A stretch of DNA of 14,502 bases, taken from the NCBI GenBank assembly GCA_019594235.1, contig JAFDTG010000032.1, positions 1 through 14,502 of the forward strand. Reading direction: 5' to 3'. Below are positions 5,390-13,059 of this stretch, piece after piece. Position numbers and translations under genes: made by a program. Under the pieces are notes generated by a model. The model had not been told where the DNA came from. It ran no database searches and saw nothing but the letters and a program-made list of their open reading frames with translations. The DNA is from Candidatus Saliniplasma halalkaliphilum. Its GTDB lineage: Archaea > Thermoplasmatota > Thermoplasmata > Halarchaeoplasmatales > Halarchaeoplasmataceae. How positions within the stretch are numbered: the first letter of the stretch is position 1; each line of letters begins with the position of its first letter.

Positions 5390-6367
5390 ATGAATAGATT
5401 CGTCAAACCAAGGGTCGTTGTCAGTAGATGTATAGGATTTGAACGTTGTAGGTACAATGGTCAGATCATCTCATCGGATGAAGTAAAAGAGATGAGGGAC
5501 CATGTAGACTTTTTAACCGTGTGTCCAGAGTCGGATATCGGTTTGGGAGTTCCAAGAGATCCGGTACGATTGGTATTTAACGGTGAAAAGAGGAGATTAG
5601 TACAGCCCAATACCGGTAAGGATTTTACCAAGAATATGGTAGATTACTCTGAAGATTTTTTGACACAAAATCCAGATGTGGATGGTTTCATACTCAAAAG
5701 TAAATCGCCGTCCTGCGGGTTGAAAGAAACCAGGATATACACTGGTATCGATGATCACTCCACAAGGGGGAAAGGTCCGGGTTTTTTTGGAAACGAAGTT
5801 TTAACTCGACGTCCGAGAAAAGCTATAGAAACCGAGGGAAGGTTAAGGAATTATCAAATACGAGAGCACTTCCTCACTAAAATTTACGCTTTTGCAGATT
5901 TTAGAGACCGAAAAGGATCTCAAGATTTAAAAAAATTGAAAGAATTCCACGACCACAACAGATTGCTATTCAAGTCATACGATGAAGAACTGTATCAAAA
6001 GATGGATGATGTATTGGAACAGAATGAGGATGTTTCAGAATTATACGATCGTTATGAAGACCTTCTTTACGAACTGTTTAACCAAGCTCCACAGTGCGAA
6101 TCCAAGATACAGATAATGGATGGGTTGTTCCAAGACTTTAAAGATATGATAGATAAGGATGAGATAGCTTTTTTCAAAGAATCTTTAGAAGATTATAAGA
6201 AAGGTAACACATCGTTAGATGTACCATTATCGATCCTATATACATGGCTTTTGAGATTCAAAGATGCAAACTTGAAAGATCAAAGCTTTTTCTTTCCTTA
6301 TCCAAAAGACCTGGTCCGCTTAGAGGACGTTAGAACATGTATCTCTAGAGATTATTGGAATTTTTGA
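5390..6367 (+). CDS. DUF523 (TudS-type desulfidase) - DUF1722 fusion protein
   Basis: The 325-residue protein joins two families often fused or neighbouring. Residues 6-150 are DUF523: SRCIGFERCRYNG (12-24), VCPESDIGLGVPRDPVRLV (44-62) and KSKSPSCGL (103-111). C14, C45 and C109 are positioned like the three cysteines that bind the [4Fe-4S] cluster in TudS, a DUF523 enzyme known to remove sulfur from thiouracil. Residues about 170-320 match DUF1722 (YbgA-like): YQIREHFLTKIYAFADFR, then FHDHNRLLFKSY and a helical C-terminus with LRFKDANLKDQSFFFPYP. DUF1722 has no established activity that I know of. AAGGAGG (5373-5379) lies 10 nt before the ATG. Thionucleotide or damaged-nucleobase salvage is a reasonable but unproven role. 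The conserved cysteines suggest an active, oxygen-sensitive enzyme. Confidence 0.9.
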   Translation: MNRFVKPRVVVSRCIGFERCRYNGQIISSDEVKEMRDHVDFLTVCPESDIGLGVPRDPVRLVFNGEKRRLVQPNTGKDFTKNMVDYSEDFLTQNPDVDGFILKSKSPSCGLKETRIYTGIDDHSTRGKGPGFFGNEVLTRRPRKAIETEGRLRNYQIREHFLTKIYAFADFRDRKGSQDLKKLKEFHDHNRLLFKSYDEELYQKMDDVLEQNEDVSELYDRYEDLLYELFNQAPQCESKIQIMDGLFQDFKDMIDKDEIAFFKESLEDYKKGNTSLDVPLSILYTWLLRFKDANLKDQSFFFPYPKDLVRLEDVRTCISRDYWNF

Positions 6368-6414
6368 TCCTATGAGCTAGTTTATTAGGTTTTAACGTAG
6401 GGCAACAACAATAA

Positions 6415-6422
6415 ACATATAA
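6415..6422 (+). promoter_or_regulatory. TATA-like box of the GNAT/beta-sandwich gene
   Basis: ACATATAA lies about 30 nt before the ATG at 6448 and predicts transcription starting near 6444, so the mRNA would be leaderless or nearly so. This agrees with the lack of a ribosome-binding sequence. The 80 nt between the preceding stop and this ATG show nothing else clear. Confidence 0.5.
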
Positions 6423-6447
6423 CCGAGTTCTTATTTTCACTTTGGAA

Positions 6448-9400
6448 ATGGTGAAAGACGTGAGCGGATATAAAGGTGAAATCGTAGAGTACGAACCATC
6501 CATGGCCAAGGACTTAGCTGTGATGTTCAACAAGTTCAAGGAGTCTTGGCCAGGAGGTTTTGGTGGGGGTATCCCCTTTGATGAAGAAAGAGTTAGAGAT
6601 TGGTTTGACGAGAGTTCATCTATAGCTGATCTCATAGCTCTTGACGACAATAGCATACCCATGGGTTTCTGCGAACTATCACCTCACTGGAGAGATAAAG
6701 ATGCAGCTTACGTCGGACTCATCGGAGTTATTCAAGAAGCCAAAGGAAAAAAGTTCGGTAAACGTCTTCTATTGAGGTCCATAGAAAGGGCCATTGAGGA
6801 TGATATAGAAAGAGTTGATCTACACACCTGGTCAGGTAATCTGAAAGCCATACCCCTCTACAAAAAAATCGGGATGATTTGGGTGCCTGATACGAGCGTT
6901 TACATGCAGGACTATATCCCGTTACTACATAAGAATGAATTTACTAAAGATTGGTTCGATGTACACGAAGATTGGTACCATTATCAGATCAGGGAGTTAA
7001 AACAGGAACCCAACGATATGACGGTTGACGGAATGAAGATATATCGATACAGATTCGAAGATGAGGGCGACTGGATGGAAGTAGATATAGATAGGTACGG
7101 ATGGGGTATAACGGGTATCAGTAGGAAATTGAGCGATGAGAAATTTACGGTAAAAGCAAAGGTTGATTCCCACGGCATCTATATGGGTATTGAGAACAGT
7201 TACTCTATTGAAATCGAGAATAATACCGATGAGGACAAAGAGATAGAGTTAGATGTTAAACCATTTAAAGGGTTAAAATTCAAAGATGACTTTATTACAT
7301 CTGTCACCGTTGATAAAGGAACGACTAAGACTATCTCTCGTGAGTTCATCGTGAATAACAAGGCTGAAACATACGAGTCTACCCATAATTCTTCTGAATC
7401 GATCAAAACGACTTTGAAAATGAGTGATAAAGAGTTTACACTGGACACAGGAGGTAAGATCAAACCAGCTGTCGAGATCGACGGTACGAGAGATATGTAC
7501 TATTTATTTTCTGGAAAAGAAAAAGAAATCTACTTTGATCTCAAAAATAATACTGAACAAGTGCTCAACGGTGAGATCAGTTTCAAGATAGATGGGAAAG
7601 AGGGGAAGAAAAAATTTGAGTTAGAAGGGAAAGAGAACGGTGGTATCAGTTTACCTTTAAAATTGGATTTCGAAGATGAGAACGTTAAGTATATCGAATT
7701 GACACCATTTATTGAAAAAGGGGATGGTTTATTCCCCATGGAAACCTATAAGCATCCGCTTGTTAACGATGTTGAAGGAACACTGACCTTTGCCGAGAAG
7801 GAGGACGAAGTCTATCTGGTCAACAATGAAGTAAAGGTAAAGGTGGAGTTGGAAGGCGGAAACGTTACAGTTTACGAATTAGGTAGAGATTCTAAAATAC
7901 CATTCGAACTGAAACAATGGATAGGTCCTCCTTTTGGCCGAACTCAGGACTCGACTTTGAAGTATGATCACGAACTTGTTGATGATGATAAAGGACTACA
8001 TCTTTTACTTCAAGTAGAAAGCCTGTACAAGCCAGGTTTAGTTATGAAAAAGCATGTAAGGATTCAAAAGAACTCATCCGAAGTAGAATACTGGACCGAG
8101 CTTGAGAACGTAGGTGATAAGTCCATAAAAGGGGCGGCTCAGACCATGACTAGGAGATGGGGTTTTGATGTTGAACCTTATCAAAGTAAGGCAAACGTAT
8201 TCACACCACTGGGTGATGAGATCATCGAAAGCGATCCAGGTACAGATATGTTATCTGCTACTATGGTGCCCACGGAACCGGAGAAATGGGTAGAAAGTTG
8301 GACCGCCTACGAAGATTTGAGTGATGGATCTGTATCTGGTTTGATGTGGAGTAATGAAAATATAAAAAGGATAAATATTGTTTCTGGGCTGCTAAGTGAA
8401 TTGAAAAGCATTACAAAGGAACTCGAACCCGGAGAAAGTTTCGAGACGGCCCATCTCTGGATTTCCGTTAAAAAACATTCATTGAATTCTTTCAGGGATA
8501 CTTGGAACAGGTTAGTTGGGAGAAAGGAATTCACTCAATATGAACGTACATACGGAAAAAAACAAAGAAGACACATCGAGGTCAGTCTAGATGATAATAT
8601 ATTACAAACTGGGGATGTGTCTAAAAGAAAAGTGATAGTTGACAAGGTCGTTGATTATCAGATGCCAGGTGAGTACTCTCTAAAAGTCCCGGATTACATT
8701 AAATGCTCTTTCAGCAATGGTGAAGATAGGATACAGATATCTGAAAAAGATGATGAACAACTTATGGAATTAGAAGTTGATATCGAAGTATTCGAAGAAC
8801 CGACGAGTAGTGTTGATAATATACTGGTTCATTTTAGTGGTGAAAAAGAACTAGATTTTGAGCTACCAGTGATTATAGTCGGTGACGATGAAGTAACGGT
8901 TGAAGAGCAAACCAAGGAAGGTAAGAAAGTCCTGCACGTTGATAACGGGGAGATCCAGTTCGACGTTCTAGACGGTTTTGGAGGTAACCTGATAAGACTT
9001 ACCGATTCTGAAGGGAACACTTACTTCGATGACAGGTTCCCAGAACCGGGACCAAAGATTTACTTCGAAAATCATATTGGTGGGATAGAGCCTAGATTGA
9101 TACTTCCAGATGATCTGGAAGAATTTTACGAGATAGAAGATGTTTCATCCAAAAAATTCAGTGACGGTCTTTGGAAAGGTGTAAAAGTTGATCTGACGAT
9201 TGAGCAGCTCGATGAATTGAGAGGACAAAGGTTCTCTATAAGATACTTGACTTTACCCGGAACCAAACTCATAAAAGTGATATTAGTTCACGATAATCCA
9301 AAGGCCAAAGAAGTGAATTATTTAGGTGAATTCTTTATCGATGTTTTACTCAACAGAACTTTAAAAGATACAATAGTCGAGTGTCCCGGTAAATATCGCG

Positions 9401-9678
9401 ATTGGAAACGAAAGTATCGGGCTCAAAATTTCATGGTCCCTGCAAATATAGAAAGACCATGGTTTTACTTTACCGATGGAGATATCTCAATAGGTGGGTT
9501 TGGAGTTGAGGGTTCTCCCGTTTACTCTACGGTTCTGTGCAACGATGAGATCAACATGGGGTTCCTGGCAGCTAATATGCAGAGTCGGGCTTTTGGTAAA
9601 GAGAAGTTAGAGATGGGTTTATTATTGGATACGACTAAGGATGAGATAGAAACTGCAAGAAAGGCGTTGGATCAGTGA
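6448..9678 (+). CDS. Giant GNAT acetyltransferase fused to tandem beta-sandwich / mutarotase-like units
   Basis: The protein has 1076 residues from ATG 6448; an in-frame TTG at 6442 would add two. Residues 8-158 are a GNAT domain: strand 4 AAYVGLIGVI, acetyl-CoA loop KGKKFG (99-104, degenerate because the first loop Gly is Lys), helix 3, then the NLKAIPLYKKIGM motif (131-143) with Tyr138. Residues about 213-440 resemble two NEW3/CARDB-like beta sandwiches (ENSYSIEIENNTDEDKEIEL; KEIYFDLKNNTEQVLNGEI). Residues about 450-695 look like a larger sandwich with the flavour of the galactose-mutarotase fold, about 705-812 another small sandwich, and about 828-1076 a second large one. Short matches between the large units (VNNEVKVKVELEGG with VDNGEIQFDVLDGFGG; KPGLVMKKHVRI with LPGTKLIKVILV) suggest duplication. 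There is no signal peptide or membrane helix, so it is probably cytosolic. The sandwich folds are inferred from strand pattern. The substrate is unknown; binding a glycan or a modified polymer for acetylation is possible. The gene appears monocistronic. Confidence 0.88.
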   Translation: MVKDVSGYKGEIVEYEPSMAKDLAVMFNKFKESWPGGFGGGIPFDEERVRDWFDESSSIADLIALDDNSIPMGFCELSPHWRDKDAAYVGLIGVIQEAKGKKFGKRLLLRSIERAIEDDIERVDLHTWSGNLKAIPLYKKIGMIWVPDTSVYMQDYIPLLHKNEFTKDWFDVHEDWYHYQIRELKQEPNDMTVDGMKIYRYRFEDEGDWMEVDIDRYGWGITGISRKLSDEKFTVKAKVDSHGIYMGIENSYSIEIENNTDEDKEIELDVKPFKGLKFKDDFITSVTVDKGTTKTISREFIVNNKAETYESTHNSSESIKTTLKMSDKEFTLDTGGKIKPAVEIDGTRDMYYLFSGKEKEIYFDLKNNTEQVLNGEISFKIDGKEGKKKFELEGKENGGISLPLKLDFEDENVKYIELTPFIEKGDGLFPMETYKHPLVNDVEGTLTFAEKEDEVYLVNNEVKVKVELEGGNVTVYELGRDSKIPFELKQWIGPPFGRTQDSTLKYDHELVDDDKGLHLLLQVESLYKPGLVMKKHVRIQKNSSEVEYWTELENVGDKSIKGAAQTMTRRWGFDVEPYQSKANVFTPLGDEIIESDPGTDMLSATMVPTEPEKWVESWTAYEDLSDGSVSGLMWSNENIKRINIVSGLLSELKSITKELEPGESFETAHLWISVKKHSLNSFRDTWNRLVGRKEFTQYERTYGKKQRRHIEVSLDDNILQTGDVSKRKVIVDKVVDYQMPGEYSLKVPDYIKCSFSNGEDRIQISEKDDEQLMELEVDIEVFEEPTSSVDNILVHFSGEKELDFELPVIIVGDDEVTVEEQTKEGKKVLHVDNGEIQFDVLDGFGGNLIRLTDSEGNTYFDDRFPEPGPKIYFENHIGGIEPRLILPDDLEEFYEIEDVSSKKFSDGLWKGVKVDLTIEQLDELRGQRFSIRYLTLPGTKLIKVILVHDNPKAKEVNYLGEFFIDVLLNRTLKDTIVECPGKYRDWKRKYRAQNFMVPANIERPWFYFTDGDISIGGFGVEGSPVYSTVLCNDEINMGFLAANMQSRAFGKEKLEMGLLLDTTKDEIETARKALDQ

Positions 9679-9790
9679 TGAAATTTTCGAGACAAATTTA
9701 TTTATCTTTAAAAAATAATTTGGCATGATTTAATGTAAACATCGATCATTGGATCATCGTTTAAGGTGTGTAGATTGACGAGACTACAAA

Positions 9791-9818
9791 CTATTTATTA
9801 GGGATGTTGGCTTATATA
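9791..9818 (+). promoter_or_regulatory. Two TATA-like boxes upstream of rli
   Basis: CTATTTATTA (9791-9800) would place the transcript start near 9820, leaving a leader long enough to carry GGAGGT. TTATATA (9812-9818) would start transcription near 9840 and give an almost leaderless mRNA. The first fits better with the strong ribosome site. The rest of the 165-nt gap (9679-9843) holds T-rich runs at 9697-9711 that may terminate the previous transcript, and a directly repeated GATCAT near 9745. Confidence 0.4.
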
Positions 9819-9832
9819 GAGGTAGTGATAAC

Positions 9833-9838
9833 GGAGGT
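9833..9838 (+). promoter_or_regulatory. Ribosome-binding site fixing a TTG start for rli
   Basis: GGAGGT lies 5 nt before TTG at 9844. The ATG at 9839 is out of frame and reaches a stop after seven codons, and an in-frame TAA at 9829 excludes any earlier start. The TTG is therefore the only start that keeps the full Fe-S domain. Confidence 0.75.
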
Positions 9839-9843
9839 ATGGT

Positions 9844-11667
9844 TTGTCCGAGGATAGTTTAGCAGTCGTGGACCTAGACAGATGTAAGCCGCATCGATGT
9901 AATTATGAATGCGCTAATTATTGCCCTCCTAATCGTGCCGGTAAGCACTGTATAACGCTTCGACGGGATGCTGACGAACCCGAAAAGTTGGCCGGTAAGC
10001 CGGAACAGGTCCGGATCTCAGAAGAGATATGTTTAGGTGAGAAATGCGGCATATGTGTCCACAAATGCCCCTTCGATGTTATAAAGATTATAAATCTACC
10101 TTCGGAACTGGATGAGAACCCTATCCATCGATATGGTGAGAACTTTTTCAAATTATACGGACTTCCGGCACCTAAGCCGGGAAAAGTTACGGGTATTCTA
10201 GGTCCCAACGGTATCGGTAAGACTACTGCAGTCCGGATATTATCTGGTGGTATCACTCCTAATCTGGGAGATCATGAAAGCGAAGCGGATTTTAGTGAAG
10301 TTAAAGAGAACTTTCGTGGCACCGTTTTGCAGGATTACCTGGAAAATTTGGAGGAAGGGGAAGTCAGTGTCGCAGAGAAACCACAATCTATCGATAAGAT
10401 CCCAAATAAGTTCCACGGTAGAGTGGGTGACCTATTATCGGGTGTGGATGAACGTGGAGTGATGGATGAATTACTCACCAGGTTGTCGATCGAAGATCTT
10501 AAGGATCAACCTATAGACACTCTATCCGGTGGTGAACTTCAGCGCGTAGTGATCGTGGCCGCATTATCCCGTGAAGCAGATTTCTATTTTCTGGATGAAG
10601 TCACTCCATATCTCGATATAAGTCAACGTGTAGCCGCCGCTAGACTTATTAAAGAATTTTCTGAAGAAGGAAAATCTGTTATCGTTGTTGAACACGACCT
10701 AGCCATTTTGGATATGATATCCGATGACATTCACATCGTTTACGGTGAGCCCGGAGTTTATGGTGTTTTTACCGGTCCGAAATCCACTAAAAGAGGTATA
10801 AACGAGTATATGGAAGGTTATCTTGAAAACGAAAATATAAGGATCAGGCCGGAATCGATAAGCTTCTCGGAACGTTCTCCTCAAGAATTCATTTCGGATA
10901 AGATCGTTGTATCTTACCCTGAGATGAGCAAAAATTACAGCGAGGGGGGTTTTTCACTTGATGTATGTGAAGGTGACATCTATAGGAACGAGGTCTTGGG
11001 TATAGTAGGTCCAAACGGTATCGGCAAGACCACTTTTGCGAGATTATTCACAGGACATCTGGAACCTGATGATGGTGATGTTGATCTTGATCTCAAAGTA
11101 GCGTATAAACCTCAATATATTGATTTAGATGGGGCTTTGACCGTGATGGATTTTCTTCGGAGTACTGCTGAAGATATTGGAACTTCCTATTGGGAGAGTG
11201 AAATAGCGGAACCCCTTAAGTTGGATCAGATCAAGGAACAGGACCTGAATGAACTCTCAGGAGGGGAACAGCAGCGAGTCGCGATAGCTGCCTGTCTTTC
11301 TAAGGAAGCGGATATATATCTCTTCGATGAACCCTCTGCTCACTTAGATGTAGAGCAGCGAGTTCTAGCTATCCGGGCTATACGTCGTCATTCTGAAAAC
11401 AAAAAGATTCCTGCTCTAGTCATCGATCATGACATATATCTGATAGATATGATAGCAGATCGTTTACAGGTTTTCGAAGGCGTTCCCGGGGAGTATGGAA
11501 ATGCGGACCGACCACTCAGTATGCGTGAAGGGATGAATAAATTCTTAAAAAATCTCGATATCACTTTTAGGCGGGATCCGGATACTGGAAGACCTCGGAT
11601 AAACAAACCTGGTTCAAGAAAAGATAGAGAGCAGAAAAAAATCGGAGAGTACTATTATGTGCCCTGA
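9844..11667 (+). CDS. rli: Ribosome recycling factor ABCE1 / RNase L inhibitor homologue (Rli1)
   Basis: ABCE1 splits ribosomes after termination, with aRF1 or Pelota, using ATP binding and twin Fe-S clusters. The 607 residues show the complete family order. The Fe-S domain (1-80) has cysteines 14, 19, 23 and 27 followed by Pro, and 63, 68, 71 and 75 followed by Pro. NBD1 has Walker A GPNGIGKTT (120-128), signature LSGGELQR (227-234), Walker B FYFLDE (247-252), D-loop YLD and H-loop EH (283-284). NBD2 has Walker A GPNGIGKTT (389-397), LSGGEQQR (471-478), LFDEPSAHLD (493-502) and DHD (528-530). The hinge regions GEPGVYG and GVPGEYG follow each NBD. Length is normal. Catalytic glutamates (E252, E496) are present, so both sites should hydrolyse ATP. 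DEVTPYLD in NBD1 is a known euryarchaeal variant. A 73-codon gene overlaps its last 11 nt. Confidence 0.98.
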   Translation: MSEDSLAVVDLDRCKPHRCNYECANYCPPNRAGKHCITLRRDADEPEKLAGKPEQVRISEEICLGEKCGICVHKCPFDVIKIINLPSELDENPIHRYGENFFKLYGLPAPKPGKVTGILGPNGIGKTTAVRILSGGITPNLGDHESEADFSEVKENFRGTVLQDYLENLEEGEVSVAEKPQSIDKIPNKFHGRVGDLLSGVDERGVMDELLTRLSIEDLKDQPIDTLSGGELQRVVIVAALSREADFYFLDEVTPYLDISQRVAAARLIKEFSEEGKSVIVVEHDLAILDMISDDIHIVYGEPGVYGVFTGPKSTKRGINEYMEGYLENENIRIRPESISFSERSPQEFISDKIVVSYPEMSKNYSEGGFSLDVCEGDIYRNEVLGIVGPNGIGKTTFARLFTGHLEPDDGDVDLDLKVAYKPQYIDLDGALTVMDFLRSTAEDIGTSYWESEIAEPLKLDQIKEQDLNELSGGEQQRVAIAACLSKEADIYLFDEPSAHLDVEQRVLAIRAIRRHSENKKIPALVIDHDIYLIDMIADRLQVFEGVPGEYGNADRPLSMREGMNKFLKNLDITFRRDPDTGRPRINKPGSRKDREQKKIGEYYYVP

Positions 11668-11878
11668 TAGAAAAAGTTGTAAGATGGTTCAAATCATGGA
11701 TAGGTCATCTAGTGTATCCACGGATGAGATAATAAACTTGATTAAGGATCCATTCGATTTCTTAGAACTTTATAACGTTGCTGCGGAAGAACTTGGCTAT
11801 CGTAAATTTTCTAATGACCAGTTAGAAAATACATTGAAAACTCTCTTTAAAGTAAATAAAAAAGAAAAAAAGAGTTAG
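11657..11878 (+). CDS. Small protein of unknown function, translationally coupled to rli
   Basis: The 73-residue protein is not recognised. It begins MCPDRKSCKMVQIM with two cysteines (C2, C8), continues with a predicted helical stretch (STDEIINLIKDPFDFLELYNVAAEELGYRKFS, helices broken near DPFD and GYRKF) and ends in a lysine-rich tail KVNKKEKKS. The ATG lies inside rli, 11 nt before the end of the rli stop, and GGAGAG (11644-11649) stands 7 nt upstream, so translation is likely coupled. The acidic helical body with a basic tail would suit an adaptor or RNA/ribosome-associated protein, but this is inference. The A-rich DNA of the tail doubles on the other strand as the corA terminator. The gene could be spurious, but the ribosome site, overlap and protein-like composition favour a real one. 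Confidence 0.68.
   Translation: MCPDRKSCKMVQIMDRSSSVSTDEIINLIKDPFDFLELYNVAAEELGYRKFSNDQLENTLKTLFKVNKKEKKS
11854..11874 (-). terminator. U-rich terminator of corA, inside the opposing small gene
   Basis: Immediately after the corA stop, the minus strand reads CTC, T7, C, T6, A, TTTAC. Such oligo-U tracts are the usual intrinsic termination signal of archaeal RNA polymerase. On the plus strand the same bases encode the Lys-rich end of the gene at 11657-11878. Confidence 0.6.
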
Positions 11879-12945
11879 AGCCATTTTTTCCTTCTGAAAT
11901 AAATGACCATCACCACTGCGATAATCAGCATCCCAAATAGTGTGATGGGATACCCTAAGTACCAGTCCAATTCGGGCATATTTAGAGGCGAAGCGTCGGG
12001 ATCGAAGTTCATCCCATATATACCTGCAACGAAAGTGAGGGGAATAAATATCGTTGCGATTATCGTTAAAACTTTCATCACTTCGTTCATCCTATTACTG
12101 ATACTAGATAGGTAAAGATCGAGCAGTCCTGAAAGTATATCTCTGTTCGTTTCTATAGTATCTACAACCTGTATAGTGTGATCGTATATGTCCCTTAGAT
12201 AGATCCTTGTGTCGTCTCTTATGAGGTGGGAATCTTCTCTTAAAAAACCGTTGATAACTTCTCTCAAAGGCCATACTGATTTCCTCAACGTGATCATATC
12301 CCTCTTGGTGTTGTGGATCTTGTACAATGTTTCTTGTTCGGGGTTATCGATGAGTTCACTCTCGATGTTCTCGATCCTCTCACCAAATTCTTCTAGTACT
12401 ACAAAATAGTTGTCAACTACTGCATCGATGAGCGTGTAAGCAAGAAAATCCGCTTTATTACTTCTGATCCTGCTTCCTTCCTTTTTGATCCTATTTCTTA
12501 TTGGATCGAAAACATCACCACTTTTTTCCTGGAACGTCAATACAAAATTTTCACCTATAACTACACTGACCTGTTCTTTGATGATCTGTCCGTTTTTCTT
12601 ATCTCGGTAAACCATCTTCAGGACTAAAAATAAGTGATCTTCAAATTCCTCGTATTTTGGCCTCTTGTAGGTGTTCAGGATATCTTCCATCAGCAGTGGA
12701 TGAAGTCCATAGAACTTACCGAGTTCTTCTATTTTTTCGATATCATGCAGGCCGTCGATGTTGATCCAGGTCGTGGTCGTTTTATCTTTGTATCTTTTAC
12801 ATTCCTTTACATCCTTTACCTTTTTCTCTTCAAAATGGTCCTCGTCAAAATCCATGATGGTTATCTCGGTATCCTTCATCTTCTGTTCACCAACATGGAC
12901 TAAACTTCCAGAAGGCATCCCCTTCTTTTTTGACATACCTTTCAA
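11875..12945 (-). CDS. corA: CorA-family magnesium/cobalt transporter
   Basis: CorA proteins are pentameric Mg2+ channels with a large cytoplasmic funnel. The 356 residues show the usual order: an alpha/beta N-terminal domain (about 25-145, with WINIDGL at 60-66, YGLHPLLMEDIL at 79-90 and YEEFEDHLFLVLKM at 98-111) and a long helical willow (150-290). TM1 (about 291-310) ends in the selectivity motif YGMNF (GMN 311-313), and TM2 (about 329-350) is followed by the basic tail RRKKWL. The loop between the helices is acidic (DPDASP; PELD), as expected for cation attraction. The start given is TTG 12945, with GGGTG 4 nt upstream. ATG 12936, three codons later, is the alternative and has no well-spaced site. 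The TATA-like box at 12984-12993 fits either. The stop overlaps that of the convergent small gene. Confidence 0.96.
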   Translation of the reverse strand: MKGMSKKKGMPSGSLVHVGEQKMKDTEITIMDFDEDHFEEKKVKDVKECKRYKDKTTTTWINIDGLHDIEKIEELGKFYGLHPLLMEDILNTYKRPKYEEFEDHLFLVLKMVYRDKKNGQIIKEQVSVVIGENFVLTFQEKSGDVFDPIRNRIKKEGSRIRSNKADFLAYTLIDAVVDNYFVVLEEFGERIENIESELIDNPEQETLYKIHNTKRDMITLRKSVWPLREVINGFLREDSHLIRDDTRIYLRDIYDHTIQVVDTIETNRDILSGLLDLYLSSISNRMNEVMKVLTIIATIFIPLTFVAGIYGMNFDPDASPLNMPELDWYLGYPITLFGMLIIAVVMVIYFRRKKWL

Positions 12946-12983
12946 GTTTTCACCCTATTTTGAAAATATGGAACGATAAGTTA

Positions 12984-12993
12984 TGATAAATAG
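12984..12993 (-). promoter_or_regulatory. TATA-like box of corA
   Basis: The minus strand reads CTATTTATCA about 40 nt before the TTG start, predicting a transcript start near 12963 and a leader of about 20 nt that holds the GGGTG ribosome site. Confidence 0.5.
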
Positions 12994-13006
12994 TTTTTGA
13001 ATAATG

Positions 13007-13028
13007 AAAAAAGTAAATCATAAAAAAA
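13007..13028 (-). terminator. U-rich terminator of the small coiled-coil gene
   Basis: On the minus strand, downstream of the stop at 13060, there is a T7 run (13028-13022) followed by a T6 run (13012-13007). Oligo-U tracts like these terminate archaeal transcription. The signal lies just upstream of the corA promoter and would insulate the two tandem genes. Confidence 0.5.
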
Positions 13029-13059
13029 GAAAGGAGTTTAGATATAGTTTTATAGGACT

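Noticed and set aside
9738..9762. Possible hairpin or operator around AAAC...GTTT with directly repeated GATCAT upstream of rli.
   Set aside because: The arms pair only partly and the position is far from the promoter, so it does not stand out from chance.
9918..10256. Long open frame on the minus strand inside rli.
   Set aside because: It lies fully within a certain gene, has no ribosome site and reads as low-quality Ser/Pro/Arg-rich sequence typical of an antisense shadow.
10594..10617. NBD1 of ABCE1 reads DEVTPYLD instead of the common DEPSSYLD, possibly a defective D-loop.
   Set aside because: To my knowledge this variant is usual in several euryarchaeal ABCE1 proteins, and the catalytic Glu is present.
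12634..12979. Two plus-strand frames opposite corA that look hydrophobic, suggesting a membrane protein.
   Set aside because: They are the complement of Lys/Glu-rich CorA codons, which read as Phe/Leu/Ser; corA is certain.
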